This document shows positions 1-12,216 of a stretch of 64,000 nt of DNA, piece after piece. A model generated the notes under the pieces. The model ran no database searches and was not told the origin of the DNA. It worked only from the letters and a program-made list of their open reading frames with translations. Position 1 is the first letter of the stretch. Each line of letters starts with the position of its first letter. Position numbers and translations under genes: made by a program. This stretch comes from Ceratorhiza oryzae-sativae (taxonomy: Eukaryota > Basidiomycota > Agaricomycetes > Cantharellales > Ceratobasidiaceae): NCBI GenBank assembly GCA_030998015.1, contig JARWMV010000047.1, forward strand, positions 47,688 through 111,687. The letters run 5' to 3'.

Positions 1-1324
1 TTCCTGGATTAATATATTCAGTAAGGGCCGGATTGTAAACCTGGATGTGGGTCTGAATGGGTCGCGTTGGAACGACAATAGGGGGAGGAATGCTTCGAGA
101 TGAAAATGACGTGAGGCGCGAGCTAAATGATAGGAGGTACCACTGACCGCTGCACTGAGCGTTCAGGTCTGACGGGCGGACGGACGGCTAGCATACAACA
201 ATGATAGATCCATCAAGACATCCTCACAAGGGTGAGTAACCCTACGCACGAGGCTCATCTGTTGGCTGGCTTGAGTCCACCAAGAGACTATGCCAAACCG
301 GTCTTATAGCGCGGTGGGTGGTCGTAGCTGGGCTAGTTGTATTGTTGTTGGAAGATGATTGGGCGTCATGTCGTCGCTGGTTATGTGTTGTGTATCGTAC
401 AACTAAAAGGTAGAAAAGATTAAACAAGTTCGCCCCCAATCAAACCAACTGGTTTACATGTGCTATCACCGGCCTGGTACGATGTTTGTCTGCAATGTCC
501 CCTGGAGATCATGTTGAGTCAAGTATATTAGTGCCCAGAGCTCGCCTATTCGATAGTGCAGGTGCCCAAGTAAAGTAAGACAGGGGGGTCAATCACAAGG
601 GGGGGGGGGATGAAGCTGTACACGAGTGCTTTTATGGAGAGGCGGAAATCAGTGCCGTTTCCTGATGAGAGGCTGGATGTCCTAATTTGACAGGAAGCCA
701 AGCATGGTAATCCATCATCCGGCATATCTAACTCGGTATAATAAGCATGATTGTGTAGTCGAGTTTTTGTTGGGTTCTACTCTGCTGACGATAAACTGCA
801 GACGACGCAAATTTAGCGTCGTATTGCGGGACTCGGGGTGTGATTGCGGGGGTCGGGCACATGCTCCAGCCATATTTGAGGTGAATAGAGACTTCGGCTA
901 AATCCAAGTATCGCTCATACCAGAACAATAACCAACGTGTGCGTGGAGTGAAAAAGCAGGAGCAGAGTGCTGATGGGGCCTGCTTGGTCCCTAGGTGAAG
1001 CACGAAACCAGCGGCAGAATAGAGTTTTAGTTGCCCCGTGGTTGACTCGTGGTATTCGCGCGGTAAGACTGGCAGTTGATATAGCCGGAATGATCACTTC
1101 GCTTCACCCATCGACATAAACGTGGATTCGCATGACGGTCGAAAGGTTCAATACTGACCCCAATAGATCACGTGAAAATGGGGTTTTCTTTTATTGGCAT
1201 CAATTTTATCGACCAACATGAGACACGTGAAAGTGGTCGAATTCAGAATACAAGTACAACATGATATAACAGTACATTTATGGGATTCAATCACGTTATA
1301 AGGGCCAGGATGCGAAGCGGCGGC
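1..1324. other. Intergenic, no gene seen
   Basis: No reading frame here shows recognisable protein features or a convincing chain of splice sites. There is a run of nine or more G around 601 and two CACGTG boxes near 1169 and 1224. These lie beyond the 3' end of the first caspase-fold gene, so they may belong to a gene outside the window. The left end may hold part of a neighbouring gene that I cannot recognise. Confidence 0.5.
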
Positions 1325-3090
1325 TCAAGCACCCGCCATGACTGTATCGGATTTGGTTGGGAAGATTATTCCCATAGCCTGTTTACGGCATCAATGAGAA
1401 CGGTACACAACCTATCAGAAAACGAGACGAGACATACCGGAAGTCGTCCAGGTGTTGCAGCAATCATTGGATGCTGTTGATGGTTATAAAGCCATTCCCA
1501 AGGTCCTTCTTCTGTGAAATTCGACCCCATAGCTCGCACATAATCAAAGTATTGTTGTAACATCGTCATAAAATCCGACCATGTTTGGACCCGTGGGTCT
1601 CGGGCTACCGTGGCCAGTGCCAATAAAAAGTGGTCACGAGGCCGTTGGTCTCTTTCATTATAACTCGATTCAAAGGACATTTCGTCGGACTGACACGAGC
1701 TGAAAGTGATAAAGACCGGGGCATCGAGGGCTGCCACATTGCCGATCTCTTGGGACCCGGTAAAGTTGGTGACGCGAACCGCTTGATCAGCAAATGCGCC
1801 AGAGTAGCAGGATGCCAAGATGGAAAGCACAACGACACCGGCTTTGGTATTCGCTCGGATGGCCTGGTTCCAATCGTGTGCGCTGATGATGATGTCGGAC
1901 GAGACACCTGGAAGAACCATGCAAACAGAATCATGGTGTTTGATTGCATGCCCGGTGAAGACAAGTGCCCGTACATCCCCACGAAGAGCAGGACGTAAGA
2001 ATCTGGCTATTTCTTCGACAAGTTCTGTCCTGTCACGAAGTTGGCGCTGGGTTATGGTATTAACCGAGTATCCCCGATTCCGGAACACAGACGCTAGGCT
2101 CTTCACGTCGTGATGCGTTGCGTACAAGGCATTAAGCGACGAAGCGGTGCTAAATCGAGTACTCGCTTGCATGGTGTCTTTATCATAGTCACTGCCTATG
2201 ATAAGCATTTTACGCTCGCACCACTGGTCGGCCGTTTTGTAGGATGATTGGGAGTCCTGAGTAAACTGTCTCCCAGTGGGTAACACTTGGCAGATGAGCG
2301 CATCCAAATTTGAGACTGCCGCGAAGATATCGTCTAAAATTGGCTCCTGAACATCATACAATGTACTTCGCCTGTATGCTTCCGAGCCCGGGAATAGAGC
2401 CACGGGCGAGCCGGATGGGGTAGAACCTGGGTCGAGCAACTGTGTATGATCTGGGTTGATAGGTTGGATATGAGCGTACTCGTCGACGTCCGGAACAGCT
2501 ATTGGAGCCGGGGGGTTGGGGATTCGGGATAGCAAACGACTCGGCGTGGTCGAAGCTGGGGGGGAAAGCAGGATCGAGGAGTCATTCTCGGCCAGCTCGA
2601 AGGTGGCCGTCTGGGGGGAACCTATAAAGCCATATTAAGCCTCGCACTCTTGCGAAGACTAGCAGCGTTCTACCATCTGCCATCTCCAAAATGGACGCTT
2701 CGTCTGTCGAGTTTGAGGTTGCGATTATATGGACCCATCTTGAGTGTGTGAGACTATGATCCAAAGACTCTGGACCGTGGAAAAGGCTGCCGCTGAGCGG
2801 CACAGCGTGGGCCACGTTGTTGGCGGAATGAACTAGATGAGAATTTGATCTCAATACACCCTCTAGACATCTCGACAGTTCAATTTACCTGCGGCACCTA
2901 TGCTGCGCTTTTGGTCATTCTCCGATGCGGCCCTCTTGAACCAGCGTGCTCTGGGCTCGATTTCCGACTTGACACGTCGGAGACTGTTTTGCCATTCGGA
3001 CGCATTCGCTTTGAGTCGTTCGATTTTATCTCGTGGGGGAAATGTGTGGCGGCGAAGTATGGGTTTGTCGTGGGGGTCGGGTCGGTCCAT
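1325..3090 (-). CDS. Caspase-fold (peptidase C14-like) protein, copy 1
   Basis: Four exons in consistent phase: 2889-3090, 2674-2832, 1438-2621 and 1325-1378, giving 532 residues. The first 67 residues are basic and rich in charged residues, followed by a variable Pro/Ser-rich stretch. The caspase-like domain fills the C-terminal half of exon 3. It opens with ERKMLIIGSDY, has a His in the block VFTGHA and a Cys in ASCYSGAF, the expected positions of the His/Cys dyad, and ends with APVFITFSSC. The domain ends LP at a GTATGT donor, and the last exon adds 17 residues ending in a GIIFPT-containing tail. Clan CD proteases of this kind cleave after specific residues and act in cell death or regulated proteolysis; the substrate here is unknown. 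A homologue with the same exon plan follows at 3974-5599. The start codon was chosen as the first ATG in exon 1. Domain call is firm; metacaspase versus another C14 subfamily is not resolved. Confidence 0.8.
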
Positions 3091-3973
3091 AGCAGAAAAT
3101 AGGTGGGCGGCGTCTAGGGAGTGGGGCACCAGTCAACTGCTCATACGGCGTCAGTCCTCAGAGTTCAAATAGTTGGAACAAATCGCCTACGCCATGTTTC
3201 AGCTCGAGAAACCGGGATATGAGTGACGCGGAGAAGGTTACGCAAGAGGTATGGGCTTGCCGATGCCTTCCGATATAAAACTTGACCGGCAGGGCTGTGG
3301 AGACAATAGGGAAGTTAAGCTGCCGACGACTGCTTCGTGCTGCCAGGTTCCTGGAGACACGTTGTGGCGGAACCGAGCGGGCTTTTAAAAAAAAAACTCA
3401 AAAATCCTTTCTAGGGAAGATCCCGATCTAAAACTCCACCAAAAGCGACGAAAAGAAATACGGGACAGATGATCAGTTAAGGCTGTCCATAGCGAAGACG
3501 AAAACGCTGGTTGATTATCACAGTTTGCTCCGACTTGGTTGAGTACGATCCGCGGTTCAAAGTGCGGAGATTCATCACCGATCAGGAGGTTCTGTCGATC
3601 GACACCATGAGCCGCAGCATTGGGTAGGGGCAACAACTTGGTCAGCAAGCCAAAAGTTATCAGCGAACAGTGACAGCCCTAAAAAATCCAGCATTTCGAG
3701 CCGCTCTCGTCTTCGCTGGTTAAGAGAGCAAGGGTGGCGGGTAAACCAGAATGTGCACACATTTGAAAGTGGTCTTTCCAGTCAGGGAATATTGCATAGT
3801 ACAACAAGGCTGACATACATACGCGACCCCGAGGAGAATTCAATGCGAATTCACGCTAAAATACCAATATAAACGCATCATTTGGTGGTTCCCAACTCGA
3901 ACTTCAGTAGTATAGCCACTGCGACAGGACGATGAGCGCGGAGCATCCGAAACTTACGCCCAGAGACGAAAAG
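3091..3973. other. Intergenic between caspase-fold genes
   Basis: About 880 bases between the start of copy 1 and the stop of copy 2, both on the minus strand. Short frames exist but none has splice support or a recognisable product. It should contain the promoter of copy 1 and the 3' UTR of copy 2. Confidence 0.5.
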
Positions 3974-5599
3974 TTAGGCGGAAGGGATGCTTGGCATAGT
4001 GGGGAATACAACCTGGAATTTCTTAATTTCGAGTCAGTCGGGTGGCGTGTATGACCTTGGTGCTCAGAGACAACATACCGGAAGCTGTCCCCAAATAGGC
4101 AAAGAAAGCGCGGGAGTCTGGGGGTTCTTGCTAAGCCATTCCTGAAATCCTTCCTCTGCAGCTGTTGAGCCCAGGTGTCTGGCATAGGCGAAATACTGGT
4201 GGAGCAACATCATGAACTTGGGCCATGAATCAAGGCTCGAGGTTCGGACTACTCTGGTGAAAGCCCACAAAAAGTGATCGCGAACGTTTAGTTCAACGTT
4301 GCCGAGAGCTGACTCGTACGAGCTTTCTTGGGGACTACAAGAGGTAAAGGTGATGAAAACGGGGGCATCTAGACTGGCAAGTTTCTGTATTTCCCCGGGT
4401 TGTTTAAAATGGGCGAGAGGTATAGCCTGGTCGGTGAAGGCCCCAGAGAAGCACGTCGCGAATATGGATAGCACAATCACCCCCGGTTCTGAATGCGTTC
4501 GAATGTTTTCCTTCCAGTCTTTTGCACTGATAAAGATATTATCCGATATGCCGGGGAGTAGTATACATGGAGAATGGTCGCGAGTCATGATGGAGTGGCC
4601 ACTGAAAACGATCGCACGGACGTCTCCTGGAAGCGCAGAAGCCATAAAGGCGGCCACTCTCGTGAGTATTTCGTCCCTGGTAAACTCCTGCGGAGTCAGA
4701 ATCTCGATTTCATAACCTAGCACTCCGAAAGTAGATTCCATGTCGTCTATATCGTTTTGAAGTGCGTGGAGCGACTGCAGCGAGCCGATGCTGAGTCGTG
4801 TGTTACACCTTTTGGTACGGTCACGATAGTCGCTCCCTATGATCAACATCTTTCTTTCGCAGAGCTGTTCAACGCTGTAAAATGTCTCCGTAGGCGACGT
4901 GATTCGTGTCGTAGCAGATGCGGGACTTTCGACAGGTGCCATCGGGATGAAAGTATTGTACCACTCTGGGGCTCGTGTGGAGCGAGACGGGTTTCGCTCA
5001 TGGAAATTAGCGACAGGAGTTGAGACGGCCGGGGCAGGGGAGGTTTGAATTCGAGGGTTTACATTCGGACATGGATCCAAAGGGCAAGAATTATTTCTGG
5101 CGCGAGCTGGTGACCGGAGTGATCCTGTTGGTGGTGTGAGGTGTTGGTCAAAATCGAGTGCCTTGAGGCCTGCAAACTAGTCTGACATTCGATCGTGAAC
5201 GTTAAAAAATATGCGTTCGTACCATCCCCTGCCTGAATATCTTGCCCCAGTTCGGTGGGGCGTTCAATTGGTAGTATTCCGGCCCACCGAAAACGAGAGT
5301 TCTGTCTCACAGCAACAGACTCGAGCGGATAGAGACTAGCCTGGAGTGGATGTGGCTTCGGCTTGAGGTTTGCAGTGTCTGTTCAAGTTCCTATCGACTC
5401 AGTCGGACGAGACGATGATATGCATAGACTCACCCACCGGGGCCTCATCGTTCGAAACCACAGAGTGAAACAAGGGACCTTTGGTACCAATTTCCGAGCT
5501 TACACGTCGCAACTTGGCCCCAGCTATCTGAATCTTGGACAGCTGTGGTCTAATATGATGACGGGATCCAGTCGGTTGTCGCGAGTTTGCTGGGTTCAT
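3974..5599 (-). CDS. Caspase-fold (peptidase C14-like) protein, copy 2
   Basis: Four exons: 5438-5599, 5223-5340, 4079-5169 and 3974-4012, in consistent phase, for 469 residues. Order matches copy 1: a short basic N terminus, a variable linker rich in Pro and Ser, then the caspase-like domain starting ERKMLIIGSDYRDR. The catalytic His sits in VFSGHS and the Cys in ATCFSGAF, so the dyad is retained. The domain ends QLP at a GTATGT donor and the terminal exon encodes 12 residues (VVFPTMPSIPSA). Exon 1 starts at the first ATG; its donor (GTGGGT) is the weakest junction because a GTGAGT lies four bases further on. The gene is a diverged tandem relative of copy 1, with the variable regions much less conserved than the protease core. 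The role is likely the same class of regulated proteolysis; no target can be named. Confidence 0.8.
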
Positions 5600-6059
5600 G
5601 GTCAGAGGATAACGACGGAGTTGGGAGGCGAGGCGACTTCATGCAACCCAAATAAGTCCAACTCGCAAGAAGCAAACAAGGAACGAGGTACGCTTGCTAT
5701 ACTGAATGAGGAAGAGTGACGTCGGTGTTGATTCCAAATCGATTCGTCTATCTGGCAGGGCCGATCAGATTTATGCCAAAAATCACATGCAAGAAGTCAA
5801 ACCTCCTATCTAATATTTTTCTTCCAATCAAGGGGCTTTTGAACTCGAAGGGCTTTTCTACCAGCCTGAACTACACGAGGAGGGTGGCGGACATTTAGAT
5901 CCGAAACTAAACGAAAGCGGGGGAGGACAAAGAAAAATAACCACATTGGGATCGAGGCTCCTCCCGTTCCCAACTTTACACCGAATCAAGGACTGCAGCA
6001 ACACGCCACTTGGATGGTGCCGAAAATCAATAGAGTGATGAGATTTTGGGGTTGTACAC
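5600..6059. other. Intergenic, no gene seen
   Basis: I see no supported gene. The region lies between the start of caspase-fold copy 2 and the 3' end of an unidentified minus-strand gene, so it probably holds a promoter and a 3' UTR. Confidence 0.5.
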
Positions 6060-6530
6060 TCAAAAGACATAACCTAGAAAATGAAAACAAGCATCGAGAA
6101 TATCTCACCTGGGCGGCTAACACCGAACATGTTCCTCAGCGCCTCCGGCTCGAAATACGCGAAGCCTAGCGCTACGTATCCACCCTCACGGGCGAGGGAA
6201 CCACAAGCGAGCGCCATCACCCACCTTCGGGCCGGCGTCTTCCGAGTTTACGTCTTTGACACTCTCCAGAAACGCCATGCGACGCCAGTGGAGCCAGGAT
6301 CCCAAAGTGAGCTCGAGCAGATCCAGATTTGACGAGATTTCGTCGGGCAACGTCGGTTGTGGTTGGCTCGTGGTCGCCGTGCGGCAGGCTACAATGCATC
6401 GCGGATCAAACGTGTGCTTAGACGCCGCGTGTTCCAGGGCCGTGTCAAACTCTAGTTGAGCCTTCGAGCAGGCCCGCGGCAAGCATCCGGGTGGAGATTC
6501 TTTGGTCACGTGCCAGAATAGACACTCGGT
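6060..6530 (-). CDS. Unidentified protein, 3' part of a spliced gene
   Basis: Three exons join in phase: 6225 up to about 6530, 6109-6184, and 6060-6073, with introns of 40 and 35 bases. The visible product is about 130 residues and ends GVSRPGYVF. It contains a soluble, mixed-composition segment including a FDPRCIVAC block and a helical-looking stretch around LLELTLGSWLHW. The 5' end is unresolved: the frame is open upstream to about 6530 without a convincing ATG, and a CACGTG box sits at 6507-6512, as in promoters elsewhere in the window. It could be a small gene with a missed first exon or a truncated relic. I do not recognise the family. Confidence 0.45.
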
Positions 6531-6739
6531 TCAAGGGGCAGAAGCAAACAGATCAAGGAGTAGGATGTCCAGGATAGAAATATTTTATTTACAAGCATTT
6601 TCAATTAATGGACACGACAAACGATGCAACATGGCCATCCCATGAATTCAATCAACTAGTTCCTTGTGAGAACCCAATGTAAACGGGCGCAGCGAGCCGG
6701 TTTCGCACAAGCATGGGTGCCAAATCAAGTACCAAGAGC

Positions 6740-7790
6740 TCACTTGAGTAACTCCTCGACTACCCTGTCATCCGGGATCTTCGGGACGTTCGCACCTCGG
6801 TAATTCAAACGACGAAGGACATCAATCTACCGGAGTATGCTCTGAATACAAGAAGCGCATTCGAACCGAAACAAAGTGCTCACCACCTTACTGCTCTCGA
6901 ACCCAAGCGAGCAAAACTGATCCACGTGAGCTCGTTCAAGCCCCGCAATGGCGATCTCATCGCGAGGACCCGAACCTGCACCCCAGACTTGGTTAGAAAC
7001 GATCAACTAATAATTTCGTCAATGTCGCGTACCCGTTGGAGCTGACTTGCCGCCAGAGGAAATACCGGATGGCGGTGCTCCTGCATAGGTCTCCGCCCAA
7101 TACTTTGCCGTCTCGTTGAAAGATGACCGGGATGTCAGGTAGTGTTTCGCAACTAGATGATTCGCGCAGGACTTCATATATAGCACGTGCTTCTCGAGAT
7201 GTCGGCTCACCTTCTGCATCCTGGGGATCATCGGGTTCAGGACTGCACAAAAGGCTCTGGAGCGAAATGAGAGTCGATTTAAGTGTAAAAACGGGGGACC
7301 AGGCATCTTTGAGGATGTCGAGGCAAATAGCACCCTAGTTACTGTGTGCTCAGGTAGTTGGATTCAAGGAACGAGAGATTACTCACAGAAGCAGACGACA
7401 CATTCGGGTGATACACTTTCCTAATGAGCCCTTGTCGTTAGTTCAAGGTTAATTGCACGAATGGTGTCCCCCACGTTATAAACTTCATTTTCACTGGTTG
7501 GAAAGGGTATCCATCTGGAATAACAATATCCTAAAACGTATGAGAGTGACTGAAGCTATGCACGAAAGCTAACTAACCACTTGATATGTTCCGCCTTGAT
7601 AGGGAGTGTCTTCAGGGCCCGGGAAAGACCCGCGCAAGTGAAACGGATTATCCTCGACAAGCTCGATCGATATTTTGGACGTCTTGTCGTTCTTGCAATC
7701 TAATCTGAACGGTTTAATTTTTAAACAAACCACCATTCGCAAAGACGCACCAGCAATTTCCTTATTCACGCGCCGGAGTCGGGCATCCAT
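6740..7790 (-). CDS. ubc1: Ubiquitin-conjugating enzyme E2, Ubc1 type with UBA domain
   Basis: Exon 1 (7751-7790) starts [13 protein letters not shown] and is spliced to 7578-7699, with further short exons down to a stop at 6740. The UBC fold is complete: [10 protein letters not shown], the [15 protein letters not shown] block, the YHPNVSS block and the active-site Cys in [12 protein letters not shown]. The [15 protein letters not shown] block also matches this family. After a short linker of Ala, Gly and Ser, a C-terminal UBA segment carries a CSLGFES loop and ends VVEELLK. A core plus UBA tail is the class II E2 architecture of yeast Ubc1 and human UBE2K, which extends ubiquitin chains, mainly Lys48 types. 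The first intron splits the Asp of KEIAD, so reading straight through adds 17 false residues. The gene diverges from glutathione synthetase, whose ATG is 98 bases away. Confidence 0.95.
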
Positions 7791-7887
7791 TGTTGTCGGC
7801 GTCGGTTCTGGAGCAGCTGATGGTCACGTGACTCACAGATCAGTCAGCTCGGACATCGCTTAGCGATCACATCTGCAGCTCACGACC
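7791..7887. promoter_or_regulatory. Divergent promoter ubc1/gsh2 with CACGTG palindrome
   Basis: Only 97 bases separate the two start codons. The palindrome GTCACGTGAC lies at 7823-7832, near the centre. CACGTG is the recognition sequence of bHLH regulators such as Cbf1; the binding protein here is an inference. Confidence 0.6.
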
Positions 7888-9656
7888 ATGTCTGTGCTCC
7901 CCGTGTGGCCCCCCTCTCTGGACGAGACACAAATAGAAGAGCTCACTCTACTAGCATCTACATGGGCTCTTTCTCATGGCCTTGCATACCTTCCTGTCTC
8001 ACCTGCTGAACAAGGAACTGCGATTCATGCGCCATTTACTTTGATACCAACGCCTTTTCCGAAGAGCCTGTTCGAACGAGCTCGCATGTTACAAAAAGCC
8101 TACAACGTGCTGTACTCTCGAATTGCCCTAGATAGAGAATTTCTAGACTCGGTAATGGGCGATCATGGTGGTGTTGCGGACGTCGATCCTTTTACTCAAA
8201 GTCTATGGAAGACTTGGAAGAGCACACGAGACTTGCCGAACCAGCAGGTGAGCCCACAACCATTGGAAAAGATATGTCTTGGGACGGTTCGATATTCCTA
8301 GTCTCTCCATCTTGGACTTTTCCGATCCGATTATATGTTGCATCAAGATCCTGACGGCCGGTTAGACATCAAACAAGTAGAGTTCAACACCATATCTTCA
8401 TCTTTTGGTCCACTCTCGCATCAAGTATCTGCTCTTCATAGGTACGACACCTTGATTTGACTTGTCGTAAACTCATGCCGTCTAGGTATTTATTATCCGC
8501 CACGAACTACTATGGGGTTTCTTCTCATCTCAAGACCGATAACCTTCCGATGAACGAAACACGATATGGACTAGTCGAAGGAATTGCGACTGCTCATCGA
8601 GCATATAGTGACCCAAGGTAAAATCACCTTTGTTGAAATTCCGAAACCCACTGGATCCAGTATGCAGCTCGAGAGTATTATTCGTCGTTCAGCCCAACGA
8701 GCGAAATATCTTTGATCAACGTTGGTTGGAGTACGATCTTATGGAGCGGTATGTATTGGCACATGCGCATCGAACCAGCCCTCCTGATGCGCCGTTACAT
8801 AAGCCATGGCATTCCAGTCATCCGTCAAACAATGACAGAACTTGCAACAAGCGCGTCACTCGATCACGACGCTAACCTTGTCGTGAAATCTGCCACGATT
8901 TCCAACCCCTATCGAATCTCGGTCGTCTACTTCCGAGCGACATACACTCCAAACGATTTCAAGACTCCCGGTGACTGGGAAACGCGTGCTCTCCTTGAAA
9001 AAAGTCGGGCGATCAAATGCCCATCTCTGCCTTTACAGCTTGCTGGAGGCAAGATGATCCAAGCGGTCCTAGCAGCACCTGGCGTCTTGGAACGCTTTAT
9101 TGGCCGAAATGAAGAAGAAAGGGGTTGGGTCGCGGAGCTTCGCCATAGCTGGATGGAAATGTGGCCTTTGGCATCGTCCGAGGAAACAGCCGCGTACATC
9201 CGTTCGCTCGACACGGCAAAATCATCTGCCTCCATGAACCCTGGGCCCTCTGCCAGCAGATCCGGGATCGCACGTGCCGCTGAACTTTCTTCGGATCTCG
9301 TACTCAAGCCACAACGCGAGGGAGGCGGCAATAACGTATATCACCATTCGATCCCCCCTTTCCTGAAGACGCTCGAGCCTAATTTGGAGGAAGCACGAGC
9401 ATGGATCGCGATGGAATTGATCAAACCGCCATCATCGGGTAGTGAGAACTATTTGGTTAGTGCAGGCAGTGCCAAGGCAGTCAAGAAAGAGGCAGTGAGC
9501 GAGTTAGGGGTGTTTGGATGGTCACTGTTCGGAGGTCCGGATCAACACGCCCAAGAGGCGACAGTTGGCTATCTCGTCAGAACCAAGGGTCGAGAGAGCG
9601 ATGAAGGAGGAGTAGCCGTTGGGTATTCCGTCATTGATAGTTTAGTGTTGGTTTAG
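7888..9656 (+). CDS. gsh2: Glutathione synthetase
   Basis: ATP-dependent ligation of glycine to gamma-glutamylcysteine, the last step of glutathione synthesis, in the cytosol. Exon 1 (7888-8247) starts MSVLPVWPPSL. Exon 2 from 8302 carries QVEFNTISSSFG, with the metal-binding Glu of the family. Later exons carry the VVQPNERNIFDQRWLEY block, HGIPVIRQTMTEL, and NPYRISVVYFRATY. The glycine-rich ATP-grasp segment KPQREGGGNNVY is intact, and the C terminus has a long acidic/glycine loop before VGYSVIDSLVLV. Length and block order match eukaryotic GSH2 throughout and I see no lesion. The first intron begins GTGAGC at 8248. It is transcribed divergently from ubc1. Confidence 0.95.
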
Positions 9657-10149
9657 TGGTATATAGTACAGGTGAGTTACTCCTCATCAGAGCCGGCTGA
9701 CCCCTCGAATGATTAATTTAGATAGAAGGCCAGTCCAAATATTCCTTGTGAACATCTTCACGAAACCCAGAATTTAAAGTGTAGACGCCCGAATGCAATG
9801 CTTTTGTGAAGAAAAGATTCCACGAAGACTCAATTAACCTATCTCTATCGCCTCATCGTATAACCTCTGACGATTAACCTCACCGTTTGTTGATATTGGG
9901 CGCTCCTTTCTATCGAATAGTAAGTGCACGCGCTCTGCGCGAGGTGGATTTTACATGCTGTAGCGCCATGAGGATGATACGAAAGTCACCTCATGCACAA
10001 CTCAAACGCCAAGCTATATTATGCATGTGGGATATCGGTCAGAATGTGTCTCATAGCCTGCCCGTCCCTGTTCGTCCTAGCACCACACGTGATGGTTTTC
10101 GTCACACTCTGCACCGTTCGCCCAAGGAAAACGTCTTACTTGGAGCATC
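9657..10149. other. Intergenic, 3' of gsh2
   Basis: No recognised gene. The region includes the gsh2 3' UTR and probably the upstream part of the next gene, whose first exon I could not define. Confidence 0.45.
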
Positions 10150-12216
10150 TTTATCCACCACACCCTCATTCTGTTGATAGCACCTCGGAGCGACAGTCTA
10201 GAAGGCGGCGGCCATCGGTGGTTGAGCGTGCAGGTTAGAGGCTGATTTTGTTTCCCGAGCTTGAAACTCAATTCCCGTAGTTTTCGGAGTGGGGGCGCGT
10301 GCGTCGGCTATCACACTTGCACTTGATCATGGGTTTCCCCGCTCACCGTCACCGAGTGCTAGTCCTAGCACCCTACCGTCGCGAAACGATTCAAGATGCC
10401 CGACCCCAATGGTAGGGGATGATGACCATGATGGCCGTTATGGTATGTCCCAATTGCGGTACTATATTAAGTAAAATACTCAGCATAACCCCAGGGGAAC
10501 AAAGCCATAGGGCTGCAGTAGGCGATTGCTCAGCTCATCCCTTACGTGCACCCAGTCCGCTCCCCGCCACAGATGTTCTCGATTTCCGGCATCTCGACCG
10601 ATCGATTCCGGAGCAGAACGAGCGTGCTCCAGACTACCAAACCCTGTATTGCGAATCACCCATACCTCTCACGGGATATGCGAGCTCCTATGGTCCCTCT
10701 GTTACTTGCACACAAAACTACAGCACATGGGGAACCGTCCTGGGCCAATTTGAACAGCTTGATCAAAACCTCTTCCCGACTGGGCTGCCGGCCATCCCTA
10801 CTAGTCCTTCTGGTAGTATTACCGGTGATCAGTCACTTTAGGATCAATAGTTGCCCCACGTCAGTATTACGCAATTTCATCGACAATGGGATGCGCAATC
10901 TGGTTTGACCTTTTTCAACCCTATCTCAACCAGCTCACATCAATCGCGTGCACGTGTTCCTTTGAGGCAGTATATCGATGAAGCTGCCGTGCCCGTGCAT
11001 ATACCTCATGTTTGCATTATGAATAACCTCAAACGGGTCGTATCTGTGAATCTCCAAACGTTTGTACTGAACCGAGTGCCTGTCAAATATAAAGAAGTTC
11101 GCTGCTCCAAGGACAATGGAGCTGAGCCCTTTTACTCACCAACGTGCCTCCCCTGTTTGCAAACCGTGAGGGCTCCATGAGTCCTAACATGTTTGACTCT
11201 AGTTTACATATAACGCCCATCGCATTGTCCGGCGCAGACCCAGCTTCGTTGTACCTCTTCAACCCTCAGTCGATATGCCTCATCTACCGATTCCTCGAAG
11301 GCGCCGATCCGGGAGCAATATTGAATTAAATTGGGTCGAGGTCGATTGTACATCCGACATCCCTGATTCTCCACGCTCGCTCAGTCCCGATGGCACAATA
11401 CGCCCGGATTCATTTTACCACGAGCCTCAGCCAGCGGATGGAAACCGAAATAGCTCCTCAAGTACGGGCAGTACGATACACGAGCAGGAGCCTGGTCAGG
11501 GTGCAGAAAGCAAGCCCGAGCCCACGTTGATTAGTCGAGGTGGTGAGCCCAGGCCTCACAATGCTTGTAAGCAGTGATTTTGACGGATTTTATGCATTAA
11601 TAAAGCGTCGTGGATTGCAGTTGTATGGGCAAACCGGATCGCAAATAGTATCATAACAACACCAGCCGGACAAGTGCAGGATCACCACGAGGTAGATCCT
11701 TCTCGAGTAAGTTGGCAAATGGTATCCCCACTCTCCGACCGGTCTTCACGAGAGGTATTCAATTTCGTGGTAAATAGTAAGCTAGGCTTATTATGTGCAA
11801 GTATTCACAAGGCTGAGCTGGCCTTGAAAGCATCACAGGATGTTCAGACCGTCTCCGGGTTCGGCAATGACGATAGTTCGATAAGAACTCAGTCTCAGGC
11901 TGATTTCGGCCACCCAGAACAGGACCCTGGCTCGCCTTCCTTTACGCAAGGGACATTAGACAGCCCGGTTTCCCCTGTCTTCGACACATCGATACCAGAG
12001 GACATCCTGGCGTATGCAAGAGCATATCCCGAGATATTGAACATGAGAACACTGGATACAATATTAGAGGATGAAGACCAGATCTCCATGTACGACGATC
12101 AACCCCCTCCGAGCGCGTGCAGCGAGGCTTCGGAACTTACTTTCTATACTGCGCGGATTGCGTTAGACTCTCCGCCGTGTCTATACCCACGGTTAAGTCA
12201 GTGTGTATCACGTTAA
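10150..12216 (+). CDS. Unidentified multi-exon gene, 5' end unresolved
   Basis: A chain of exons joins in phase on the plus strand: an exon ending 10233, then 10281-10442, 10495-10812 and 10851 to about 10969. Further exons lie around 11302-11566 and from about 11625 to the stop at 12214-12216. The early part is basic (RQSRRRRPSVVERA) followed by a long Ser/Pro-rich region. The middle has a short aromatic stretch around IWFDLFQPYLNQL. The C-terminal 190 residues are acidic and Ser/Asp-rich with an EDILAYARAYPEIL helix-like block. Disordered Ser/Pro segments plus a basic patch are common in fungal regulators, but no zinc cluster or other DNA-binding fold is visible, so I assign no function. 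Joins between 10969 and 11302 are uncertain, and the start codon is not identified. Confidence 0.45.

Noticed and set aside
242..1097. Small frames in the first kilobase
   Set aside because: No splice support and no recognisable residues; likely chance.
2582..2854. Separate minus-strand gene upstream of caspase-fold copy 1
   Set aside because: It is exon 2 of that gene: phases at 2832 and 2674 fit exactly and the same exon layout occurs in copy 2.
9993..10238. Cys/His-rich frame suggesting a zinc cluster regulator
   Set aside because: The Cys spacing does not fit a Zn2Cys6 cluster and the frame start is arbitrary; kept only as a possible first exon of the unknown gene.
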